Below are positions 8,454 to 15,396 of a stretch of DNA of 64,000 nt, piece by piece (within the stretch, counting starts at the first letter, position 1; each line of letters starts with the position of its first letter). The position numbers were made by a program, and so were the translations under genes. Below the pieces are notes generated by a model that did not search any database, was not told the origin of the DNA, and saw nothing but the letters and a program-made list of their open reading frames with translations. The DNA is taken from NCBI RefSeq assembly GCF_000801955.1, contig NZ_JSZO01000001.1:124001-188000 (forward strand), read 5' to 3'. Source of the stretch: Ralstonia sp. A12 (lineage in GTDB: Bacteria > Pseudomonadota > Gammaproteobacteria > Burkholderiales > Burkholderiaceae).

Positions 8454-8984
8454 TCAAGCCTCGGTAGGGGAAAGCCACGCCGGCCGCCGTTTGGATTGCG
8501 CCCACTTGCCAGCCGTTTTCACCTGGTCGATAAAGCCCGCGATCTCACTGTGCGAAAGGCCATTGAGCACATCTCGCTGGCACAGCGCCAGCACCGGCGC
8601 CGGGACCGCGGAGGTCACGCGCATGACCTCTTCAATGGCATTGAATGCCCCACGCGAAGCCATGACGCAGATCACCGACAGATTCGCCGAGAACGGCGAC
8701 TGGTCAATCAGGAAGTCCCGCATGGGCGAGGCCAGGTGCCCCATCCAGATCGGCGCCAGCACGACAACCTGCTCGACCTCATCAAGTGGCGGCCCTGCAT
8801 AGTGGTACTTGGTGCGCTTGCGGAATAGTGTCTCGATCACGCAGCGCAGATCGCCGAGCAAGCCGGCGCGCGGATACTCATCCGAGACTTCGGCAAGCTG
8901 CCAGCCACTCTGCGCTGCCATTTGCTCTGCCACCAGACGCGCCGTACCGGTGCGCGAGTAATACACGATCAAGTTCTTTTCCAT
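8454..8984 (-). CDS. Flavodoxin-family protein
   Basis: A 176-residue protein opening MEKNLIVYYSRTGTARLVAE, where the SRTGTAR loop is the FMN phosphate-binding signature. It continues with the alternating beta-alpha pattern of flavodoxins and an APIWMGHLASPMRDFL segment that would contact the flavin. I use the ATG at 8984 because GGGA lies 8-11 nt upstream; an ATG at 8993 adds three residues. It likely moves electrons or acts as a quinone or protoporphyrinogen-type flavodoxin under low oxygen. The redox partner is unknown. Confidence 0.85.
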   Translation of the reverse strand: MEKNLIVYYSRTGTARLVAEQMAAQSGWQLAEVSDEYPRAGLLGDLRCVIETLFRKRTKYHYAGPPLDEVEQVVVLAPIWMGHLASPMRDFLIDQSPFSANLSVICVMASRGAFNAIEEVMRVTSAVPAPVLALCQRDVLNGLSHSEIAGFIDQVKTAGKWAQSKRRPAWLSPTEA

Positions 8985-9031
8985 GACAGACATCCCGTGA
9001 TGTGCAAGAGAGAGCGGTATGCTGGTCCTGG

Positions 9032-9685
9032 TTAGGACCCCACCCACAAATGGTCGATGACGGCGCGCACGCCGGGCGCATCCCAGGCAGCGTCTCGTGC
9101 GGCACGGCATTCATTCAGGTTGCGCAATGGCCCATAGAGCGTGACCGTGCCATCTGCCACCAAGACATTGACCCGTTTGACATCCAATGCGGCTTGGCGT
9201 TGAAGTGCCTTAGTGATGCGCTCGGACAAGTCGGCCGGCCCAACGGCGTCGCGTAGCGTCAAAGCGTTGGCCACCGACGTCACGCCGCGTACCCTGCGCA
9301 CGGCATCCAATGCGGCGCGGCGTTGGAAATCCTGATCGACCTCGCCCCGCAGGGTCACGGCACCGTCCTCGACGGTTACGCGAATAGCTTCTGCGGGCAC
9401 GGAGGTATTCCAATGCAGGGCATCAGCGATGGCCTGGGCGATTTCCTCATCCGGGCGCCGCATATCAGGCGGCACGCGCACCTGCACATGCACAACGAGT
9501 GCGGTCACGCCAGACACGCGGCGAATGGCCTCCTCCGCGGCATGCTTGTCCGCAAAGGTATCGACGCTGCCCGAGATCGTGACCACGCCGTTCTTGACGC
9601 GGACGGCAAACCGGTCGGCGTCCACCGCCGGATCCCATTGCAGCTCGTCCTCCACATCGCGCTTGAGCTGGATATCGTTCTTCAT
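9032..9685 (-). CDS. BON-domain protein (three repeats)
   Basis: A 217-residue paralogue of the BON protein at 7365-8012, starting MKNDIQLKRDVEDELQWDPAV with no signal peptide. The three repeats carry GVVTISGSV, GAVTLRGEV and GTVTLYGPL. The ATG at 9685 follows AGGAGAA at ideal spacing; the longer frame from 9706 is discarded. It begins 27 nt after the stop of the tandem stress protein. The two BON genes in one unit suggest local duplication, though their low identity makes it an old one. Confidence 0.88.
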   Translation of the reverse strand: MKNDIQLKRDVEDELQWDPAVDADRFAVRVKNGVVTISGSVDTFADKHAAEEAIRRVSGVTALVVHVQVRVPPDMRRPDEEIAQAIADALHWNTSVPAEAIRVTVEDGAVTLRGEVDQDFQRRAALDAVRRVRGVTSVANALTLRDAVGPADLSERITKALQRQAALDVKRVNVLVADGTVTLYGPLRNLNECRAARDAAWDAPGVRAVIDHLWVGS

Positions 9686-9712
9686 GGTGTTCTCCTGGAA
9701 CAGCACGCACTC

Positions 9713-10552
9713 TCAGTGAGACATCAGGACCGGAACGGTCATCGTCTTCAGCAAGGTGCGCGTGACCCCGCCCAACACCAATTCGCGCAGGCGGCTGTGC
9801 CCGTAGGCACCCATCACGATCAGGTCGGCACCGAAATCGGAGGCGCGCGACAGCAGCATCTCGCCAATCGCCACGTCGGAATCGACGCAACGCGCTTCTT
9901 CAACTGTCGAGTCAATGCCGTGCGCCTTCAGGACACGAGCGACCTGGCCAACCGTTGTGTCTTCCGCCCAGTGTTGGGGGCGATCTCCTGTCATTTGCAG
10001 CACCTGCACGGTCGCCCCCGGCATCAATGGCATGGCGTCGTGAAGCGCGCGCGCAGATTCGCGCCCACCGCCCCATGCCACCAGGAACCTCCGCGCCACG
10101 CTCGTAAAGTTCCCTGCATATGGCACGACCAGCACCGGCCGGCCCGACTCAAGGATCAGCGTTTCGACAAAGTCGGGCGCAACGAAGCCCTCCATGTCGC
10201 TTGAATCCTCTTGGCCGACGACCAGCAGATCCGCCTCGCGCGCCTCGCGCAGAACCAGCGCCAGCGGATCGCCTTCGACCGCTCGCCATTCCGTCTCGAT
10301 GGCAAGCGACTGCGTCGCCTCACGAAACCGCATCTGCACGACATCTCGCACACGGGCTTGACGATTGCGGTCTTCCTCCAGATAACGCGCTGCGCTTTCC
10401 ATCCTGTAGAACCAGGTCGGCGGCGGAACAAAGCTGGCGTAGACGGCGATAAGCTTGGCGTGATGCGCTTGCGCATAGCACGCGGCAAGCTTGAGGCGGT
10501 GCACTGCGCGCTCGCTGGCATCCAGATGCACCATCACACTGGCGTAGGTCAT
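9713..10552 (-). CDS. Tandem universal stress protein (two Usp domains)
   Basis: A 279-residue protein with two Usp domains. The C-terminal domain keeps the ATP-binding loop G-x2-G-x9-G-G/S (GAYGHSRLRELVLGG). The N-terminal domain (about residues 1-145) has lost it (VVGQEDSSDMEGF), so probably only one half binds nucleotide. UspE-like tandem proteins promote survival in stationary or anoxic cells. It is the second gene of the stress operon, 36 nt after the single-domain stress protein. Confidence 0.9.
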   Translation of the reverse strand: MTYASVMVHLDASERAVHRLKLAACYAQAHHAKLIAVYASFVPPPTWFYRMESAARYLEEDRNRQARVRDVVQMRFREATQSLAIETEWRAVEGDPLALVLREAREADLLVVGQEDSSDMEGFVAPDFVETLILESGRPVLVVPYAGNFTSVARRFLVAWGGGRESARALHDAMPLMPGATVQVLQMTGDRPQHWAEDTTVGQVARVLKAHGIDSTVEEARCVDSDVAIGEMLLSRASDFGADLIVMGAYGHSRLRELVLGGVTRTLLKTMTVPVLMSH

Positions 10553-10588
10553 GATCGGATTCCGTTCGTTGTCAGAAAAGGAGGCGGA

Positions 10589-11089
10589 CTACGCGATGGC
10601 AAGATTCGAGAGTGGTTCCGTGATGGTGTGCTCAGATTCGGGCGGAACGGCCCGCACCAGCAGCACCGGCAGCTTGCTCTGCCGTGTGACGCTTTCCGCC
10701 ACGCTGCCGAGCAGCAAGCGCCGGAACCCGCGTCGGCCATGCGTGCCGAGCACCACCAGCTTGGCATCGGCGTCGCTGGCGGCCTGTTCAATCGCCAAGC
10801 CAACATCGAAGCTGCCGAACGGGTCATCCACGACTTGCGCCTTGACGCGCACGCCGGCTTTTTCGGCCTTGGCTTTCGCGGTGGCGACGATTTGCTTGCC
10901 GGACTCGATCAGAATCTCGGTGAATCTAGAGACGTCGATATAACCAACGTCGTACTTGAGGTAGCTGTTGTCGATCACGTGGGCGATGACGAGCTCGGCG
11001 TCGAGCTTGCGTGCAAGCTGAATCGCCTCGTCCAGCGCGCGATCTGCCGTAGGGCTGCCATCCACGGCTACCAGAATCCTGTCGTACAT
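10589..11089 (-). CDS. Universal stress protein, ATP-binding type
   Basis: A 166-residue single-domain Usp. It starts MYDRILVAVDGSPTADRALDEA and carries the full ATP loop GTHGRRGFRRLLLGS near the C-terminus. GGAGG lies 6 nt before the ATG at 11089. It is the first gene of a six-gene minus-strand run (Usp, tandem Usp, BON, flavodoxin, TraR/DksA, BON) whose gaps are all under 60 nt. The FNR-type dyad at 11172-11185 lies 83 bp upstream, which is compatible with FNR activation from about -41 of a promoter with a 40-50 nt leader. Confidence 0.92.
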   Translation of the reverse strand: MYDRILVAVDGSPTADRALDEAIQLARKLDAELVIAHVIDNSYLKYDVGYIDVSRFTEILIESGKQIVATAKAKAEKAGVRVKAQVVDDPFGSFDVGLAIEQAASDADAKLVVLGTHGRRGFRRLLLGSVAESVTRQSKLPVLLVRAVPPESEHTITEPLSNLAIA

Positions 11090-11171
11090 GATGTGCCTCC
11101 GCACAGAATCAGTCAGGCGCCCAACCACGGGCTTTCGTGATTCCATGTTGGCTCACCGGATAAATCGCCCC

Positions 11172-11185
11172 TTGATTTACATCAG
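11172..11185 (-). promoter_or_regulatory. FNR box TTGAT-TTAC-ATCAG ahead of the Usp-BON operon
   Basis: It matches the FNR consensus TTGAT-N4-ATCAA at nine of ten positions. It lies 83 bp upstream of the stress-protein ATG at 11089, and the FNR regulator with the matching recognition helix is encoded 4 kb away. Confidence 0.72.
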
Positions 11186-11365
11186 CGTTTTCCCATCGGT
11201 GAAGATGCCGACCACCACTTGATCTACCTCAAAGAGGTGGGGCCGCCACTCGCTAGACTCCTCCGCTATCCACCGCGACCAGCGACCAAAACGGAGGGTT
11301 ACAACATCTTGTGCGGGATCAACCTCCGAAACTTGTCCGTTCATATAGTGAAAACGTACGCGCAT
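11177..11365 (-). CDS. Possible 62-residue protein of unknown function
   Basis: The frame MRVRFHYMNGQVSEVDPAQD... is open for 62 codons with plausible composition (three tryptophans, many acidic residues). It fills the gap between the divergent stress-protein and CBS genes. Against it: no ribosome-binding site ahead of the ATG, lower GC at third positions than its neighbours, and overlap with two FNR-like dyads that mark this stretch as promoter DNA. I do not recognise a family. More likely a chance frame than a gene. Confidence 0.25.
   Translation of the reverse strand: MRVRFHYMNGQVSEVDPAQDVVTLRFGRWSRWIAEESSEWRPHLFEVDQVVVGIFTDGKTLM
11219..11232. promoter_or_regulatory. Second FNR-like dyad TTGAT-CTAC-CTCAA
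   Basis: Nine of ten consensus positions match. Its centre is 47 bp from the centre of the dyad at 11172-11185, and it lies 145 bp upstream of the CBS gene on the + strand. It could be an extra upstream site for the stress operon or serve the divergent CBS gene. Confidence 0.5.
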
Positions 11366-11376
11366 CGGAGTTCAGC

Positions 11377-11874
11377 ATGAGGATCAACGAGATTTGCTCG
11401 CGCCGCATCGTCCACGTTCCGGCATCGGCCACATTGCAGGCGGCGGCGCGCCTGATGCGAGATCAGTCCCTACGCGCACTGTTCGTAACGGAGCACGGTG
11501 TGACCGGCATGCGGGTCGTGGGCATCGTCACCGACCGCGACATGGTGGTGCACGGCATTGCCAGCCGCACCGACTGCGCGCAGACCAACGTAGCCGACGT
11601 CATGACCCGCGGCGTACTGACCATTCATGGTCACGCGGTCATCAGCGAGGCGCTGCGCACCATGCTCGGCCACGGTTTGCACCGCCTGGCGGTGATCGAC
11701 GATCAGCAGCAACTCATCGGCATGCTGACGCTGGACGACACCATTCGCGCAATGGGCGGTGAATGGACGTTGCTGGCCGGCATCCTTGGCCGTGATCAAT
11801 GCGCGGATCGCGGCTCAGACACACCATTGCCTCTGACCGTCTCAGACGTTCACCCCATTCCATTTCATTCGTAG
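11377..11874 (+). CDS. CBS-domain pair protein
   Basis: A 165-residue protein made almost entirely of two CBS repeats (residues about 8-68 and 78-135), with the typical VGIVTDRDMVVHGIA and LIGMLTLDDTIRAMGG ends. CBS pairs bind adenine nucleotides or NAD and sense energy state. There is no attached enzyme or channel domain, so it is a stand-alone sensor module of the kind often found beside universal stress proteins. The ATG at 11377 has GGAG 6 nt upstream. A small membrane protein gene follows after 10 nt and is probably co-transcribed. Confidence 0.92.
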   Translation: MRINEICSRRIVHVPASATLQAAARLMRDQSLRALFVTEHGVTGMRVVGIVTDRDMVVHGIASRTDCAQTNVADVMTRGVLTIHGHAVISEALRTMLGHGLHRLAVIDDQQQLIGMLTLDDTIRAMGGEWTLLAGILGRDQCADRGSDTPLPLTVSDVHPIPFHS

Positions 11875-11884
11875 GAGTGCCGCC

Positions 11885-12067
11885 ATGTTTCCCAATGTTG
11901 GAACCGCCGATCGTGCCGTCCGTATCTTGGTTGGCGTCGTGATGATTCTGCTCGCCTTCTTCGGTAAGGTACCGGCGTGGGTCGGCTGGCTTGGTCTGGT
12001 GCCGCTGGTTACCGGCTTGATCCGCATGTGCCCGGTCTACTGGATGCTCGGGATCGGCCGCGATTGA
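11885..12067 (+). CDS. DUF2892 / YgaP-like small membrane protein
   Basis: A 60-residue protein, MFPNVGTADRAVRILVGVVM..., with two hydrophobic helices (about residues 12-30 and 34-50). It matches the transmembrane module found at the C-terminus of the YgaP rhodanese and in stand-alone DUF2892 proteins. AGGAGTGCCGCC precedes the ATG. It follows the CBS gene by 10 nt and ends one base before the convergent MgtC-like gene. Function unknown. Confidence 0.85.
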   Translation: MFPNVGTADRAVRILVGVVMILLAFFGKVPAWVGWLGLVPLVTGLIRMCPVYWMLGIGRD

Positions 12068-13294
12068 CTAGACCGTGATCCAAAACACAGCCCAGATTGC
12101 GGCCAGCGCCGTCAGCAAACCAGCGGCGACTTGAACGGCGAACGCCTTACCTCCGCTGCTGGCCACGATCAATTTGGTCAAGGTGTTGGCGGACAAAGCC
12201 AGCATGACGAGCACGGCAGCCACCGCGTGCTCTAGCGCTCCGCCTGCCGCCTGGGTTGCGATTGCCGCAGTGGCGGCATGGACATCCGCCAATGCGCCAA
12301 ACAGCGTAACGGCGGTGACGGCCGCAGCTCCGAACCATTGCCGCGCCACGGCAGCAATCAGCAGTAGCGCCGCCGTCCATAGCCCAAAGCCGATCGCGGC
12401 ACGCCAATCTATCGACGAGGACGCGCTTTCCCCCACCCTTTGAGCCGGGGCCCTGTCACGCAGGTCCCAAAGCACTGCCCACGCCACCGTCACCAGCACG
12501 CCCGCCGCAATTGGCACAGCCAAAGGCCGGAGCAGCGCACGATCGATGGCAGCAACCAGCAACGCCATCTGCAGCAACGTCGCGACATTGGACAGCAATG
12601 CGGCAGCAACGGCCCCGCCCACTGGTGAATCTTTCGTGCGCACCCGCGCCGCCATGGTCAGGATCGTCGCGACACTCGACGCAAAGCCACTGAGCAGCCC
12701 CGTCAACGGCAGGCCGATACGCTCGCCCAGCCACCGCGCTGCCAGGTGACCTGCATTCCCCGTCACCATGACGAGCAGCACCACCAACCAGAGTGTGTGC
12801 GGATTCCACGCCTGCAGCGGGCCCATTGGGCGATCAGGGATCGCTGGCCAGATGAGCAGTGCCGCGACAGCGAGCGTAAGCAAGTCGGCAAGCTCGCGCT
12901 GCGTGATGACCGTACGGGCGAACCGATGCAAAGCCGCTTTGGTGTACAGCAGCACCAGCAATACCGTCCCAAGCGCAGCCGCCATTTCCGGCTCGCTGAC
13001 GGCATAGGCACCCAATAGTGTGGTCGCAACGAGCGCGAGTTCTGTGGTCACGCCCGGATCGGCGTCGGCCGAGTGGTGATAGCCAACGGCAGCGAGCATC
13101 GCCACGGCAAGCAATACCGTTGGCACGGCAAGCGGTATCGGAAGGCTCGCCGCAATGGCGCCGGCCAACCCCGCAATGGCAAACGTCCGCATCCCGGCAG
13201 GCTGCTCGGCGGTGTCCGGATGGCTTCGTTCTCGCTCAAGACCGATCGCCAACGCCAGACCCAAAGCAACAGAGAACGACAGTAACGAAGACAT
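12068..13294 (-). CDS. MgtC/SapB plus DUF4010 membrane protein
   Basis: A 408-residue polytopic protein. The first 140 residues carry the MgtC/SapB pattern (LALAIGLERERSH, then GMRTFAIAGLAGAIAA); the remainder, with about eight more helices, is the DUF4010 region. Members are implicated in envelope homeostasis under magnesium limitation or intracellular stress, but no transport activity is proven for this architecture. It is divergent from the alcohol dehydrogenase gene, with an FNR-like dyad in the 150-bp gap. Confidence 0.88.
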   Translation of the reverse strand: MSSLLSFSVALGLALAIGLERERSHPDTAEQPAGMRTFAIAGLAGAIAASLPIPLAVPTVLLAVAMLAAVGYHHSADADPGVTTELALVATTLLGAYAVSEPEMAAALGTVLLVLLYTKAALHRFARTVITQRELADLLTLAVAALLIWPAIPDRPMGPLQAWNPHTLWLVVLLVMVTGNAGHLAARWLGERIGLPLTGLLSGFASSVATILTMAARVRTKDSPVGGAVAAALLSNVATLLQMALLVAAIDRALLRPLAVPIAAGVLVTVAWAVLWDLRDRAPAQRVGESASSSIDWRAAIGFGLWTAALLLIAAVARQWFGAAAVTAVTLFGALADVHAATAAIATQAAGGALEHAVAAVLVMLALSANTLTKLIVASSGGKAFAVQVAAGLLTALAAIWAVFWITV

Positions 13295-13353
13295 TCCGGC
13301 TCATGGAAGCGACATGTCGATGATTCAGTATGGCCAGCCGTGGCGCGTTTCCA

Positions 13354-13367
13354 TTGATCTGGCGCAG
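13354..13367. promoter_or_regulatory. FNR-like site TTGAT-CTGG-CGCAG upstream of the alcohol dehydrogenase
   Basis: One half-site is perfect; the other differs at three of five positions from ATCAA. The distance to the dehydrogenase ATG is 78 bp, close to the 72-83 bp seen at the two stronger boxes. Position therefore supports it more than sequence does. It is also 60 bp from the divergent MgtC-like start. Confidence 0.4.
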
Positions 13368-13444
13368 TGTTGCCGCCGCTGCCCACGAGATGGCTGCGCG
13401 TCGCTCGTCCATACTGAAACCACACTTCGCACGCGGAGGCCGAA

Positions 13445-14455
13445 ATGACCGATTGCATGCGGGCGATGGTTCTCGAAGCTGCGCGAGCGCCGCTGCACCT
13501 GCAACACGTACCCACGCCTGCCCCCGGGCCGGGCGAAGTGCGGATCGCTGTGTCTGTGTGCGGGGTCTGCCGTACCGACCTGCACATCGTCGACGGCGAG
13601 CTTCCGCACCCCAAAGCGTCACTCATTCCCGGCCATGAGGTCGTGGGCATCGTCGAGTCATGCGGCGAAGGTGTCTCTTCGCCCGCACTTGGCGAACGTG
13701 TTGGCGTGCCCTGGCTCGGCTGGACATGTGGGGCCTGTCCGTTCTGCCTGCGCGGGCATGAAAACCTGTGCGATCACCCTGCCTTCACGGGCTATACGCG
13801 CGACGGCGGCTACGCCGAATACATCGTCTGCGACGCCCGGTACTGCCTGCCCATTCCCGAGCGCTATGACGATGCGCATGCCGCCCCGCTCCTGTGCGCC
13901 GGCCTGATCGGCTATCGGACGCTACGCATGGCGGGAGATGCACGTCGGCTGGGTATCTACGGCTTCGGCGCCGCAGCGCACCTGGTCACCCAGATTGCGG
14001 TGGCTGAGCAGCGCGAAGTCTTTGCCTTCACCCGCCCGGGAGATACCGCCGCGCAGCGGCTTGCGTTGGAGACAGGGGCATGTTGGGCCGGGCCAAGCGA
14101 CCAGCCTGCGCCGGAGTTGCTGGACGCGGCGCTGATCTTTGCTCCCGTCGGTGCGCTGGTGCCTCAAGCGCTGCAGGCGGTCACCAAAGGCGGCACCGTG
14201 GTCTGCGGCGGTATCCACATGAGCGATATCCCCGCATTTCCATATCGGCTGCTATGGGAGGAACGCAGGCTCGTGTCGGTGGCCAATCTGACGCGGGCGG
14301 ATGGCCTTGCACTGATGCGCGTGGCGGCGACTGTCCCACTGGAAGTTCACGTGACACCGTATCGGTTGCAAGACGCCAATACCGCACTGGATGACCTGCG
14401 TGCCGGGCGTGTCGTCGGTGCCGCTGTGCTGAGGGTCATGCCGGAAGAGCGTTGA
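13445..14455 (+). CDS. Zinc-dependent alcohol dehydrogenase (MDR family)
   Basis: A 336-residue medium-chain dehydrogenase. The catalytic zinc site is seen in CGVCRTDLH and GHEVVG, and the structural zinc site in the four cysteines of CGACPFCLRGHENLC. The NAD-binding loop is GIYGFGAAAH, an AdhA-like variant of the GxGxxG motif. It likely interconverts an alcohol and aldehyde with NAD(H), which would serve fermentative redox balance in oxygen-limited cells. GGAGGCCGAA precedes the ATG. Its stop codon overlaps the FNR box of the following stress protein gene. Confidence 0.9.
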   Translation: MTDCMRAMVLEAARAPLHLQHVPTPAPGPGEVRIAVSVCGVCRTDLHIVDGELPHPKASLIPGHEVVGIVESCGEGVSSPALGERVGVPWLGWTCGACPFCLRGHENLCDHPAFTGYTRDGGYAEYIVCDARYCLPIPERYDDAHAAPLLCAGLIGYRTLRMAGDARRLGIYGFGAAAHLVTQIAVAEQREVFAFTRPGDTAAQRLALETGACWAGPSDQPAPELLDAALIFAPVGALVPQALQAVTKGGTVVCGGIHMSDIPAFPYRLLWEERRLVSVANLTRADGLALMRVAATVPLEVHVTPYRLQDANTALDDLRAGRVVGAAVLRVMPEER

Positions 14456-14465
14456 TGTGGGTCAA
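14452..14465 (+). promoter_or_regulatory. FNR box TTGAT-GTGG-GTCAA ahead of a universal stress protein
   Basis: Nine of ten consensus positions match. The dyad overlaps the stop codon of the alcohol dehydrogenase and lies 72 bp upstream of the stress protein ATG at 14537. That spacing fits an FNR-activated promoter inside the preceding gene's end. Confidence 0.7.
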
Positions 14466-14536
14466 TGGGTTGCGCACGACGCAGCCTACGCTGGTGATAT
14501 GCGGCACCGTCCCGCACGCACTTTTTGGAGACCGTC

Positions 14537-14992
14537 ATGTACCAACGCATCCTGCTCGCTATCGATGGAAGCCACGCATCGCTCCTTGCACTGCATCACG
14601 CCATCGTCGTTGGCAAGGCTACCGGCGCGGAAGTTGAAGCCCTGTTCGTGGCGGACAGCACCGACGTCACGTTCGACATGGTCGGGACGGATACGATTGC
14701 CTATGCAAAGCAGGTGGTCGAATACGGCCGCGACACCTTGGCAAACGCCGCGACCAAGCTGGAAACCGCAGGCATCAAGCATTCGACCAAACTGCTGGAG
14801 AAGTCCATTGCACCAGGCCAGATCTCGTCCACGATCGTGGCCGAAGCCAATGAAACTGGGGCGGACCTGATTGTGCTCGGCACCCATGGTCGCCGTGGGC
14901 TCAGCCACCTAGTGCTGGGTAGCGTGGCCGAAGATGTGGTCCGCAAGACAAACAAGCCGGTGCTCATGGTTCGGAGTGAAGCGGCGGACTAA
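14537..14992 (+). CDS. Universal stress protein, ATP-binding type
   Basis: A 151-residue Usp domain starting MYQRILLAIDGSHASLLALH, with the ATP-binding loop GTHGRRGLSHLVLGS. It is more similar in its loop to the stress protein at 10589-11089 than to the tandem one, so the pair may be paralogues. The ATG at 14537 has GGAG 8 nt upstream. It appears monocistronic, with its own FNR box, and marks the right edge of the low-oxygen island. Confidence 0.92.
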   Translation: MYQRILLAIDGSHASLLALHHAIVVGKATGAEVEALFVADSTDVTFDMVGTDTIAYAKQVVEYGRDTLANAATKLETAGIKHSTKLLEKSIAPGQISSTIVAEANETGADLIVLGTHGRRGLSHLVLGSVAEDVVRKTNKPVLMVRSEAAD

Positions 14993-15396
14993 GGGGCAGC
15001 ACAGCTTCCAAACGCCTTGTTGTTGCGCAAGATTCGGATATGTTGGACGTCAAGACAGATGACGAACCTAGTCAGACGTCAGGCGTCGTTCGATGAAGCA
15101 TCAATCATGGCGACAAGCTCCCCGGGCCGCTGTTCTCCAGCCAATCAGTCGGTCACGATGGCGTGATCAGCGGTTGCCACAGAGCGCATCGCTTGATAGC
15201 GACCTCGATCGAACAGGCCACGTGGACTGGACTGGCGATGAGCCCGACCGCCCCAAGCACCGCCGCCACGCGCAGCATTAACTCGATGGCCAGCGGCGTT
15301 GGCTCGATCTCGCGGGGGATACGAATAAAAAGCTGACCAGAAAAGGCAATACGCGGTGGCCCATTTTTTCCAAACCGCTCCGCCGCTCGCCAAGCC
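14993..15396. other. 404-bp intergenic stretch with a possible gene remnant
   Basis: No convincing gene. On the minus strand, a frame without a usable start runs from about 15311 to a TGA at 15153. It has GC-rich third positions and a hydrophobic core (LMLRVAAVLGAVGLIA), as if it were the 3' end of a lost membrane protein gene. The ATG-initiated frames in the region look like chance. No terminator hairpin is obvious. Confidence 0.4.

Noticed and set aside
15093-15393. ATG-initiated frames on both strands in the gap after the last stress protein.
   Set aside because: No ribosome-binding sites, poor codon bias and no conserved motif; only the startless frame noted in the findings is more gene-like.
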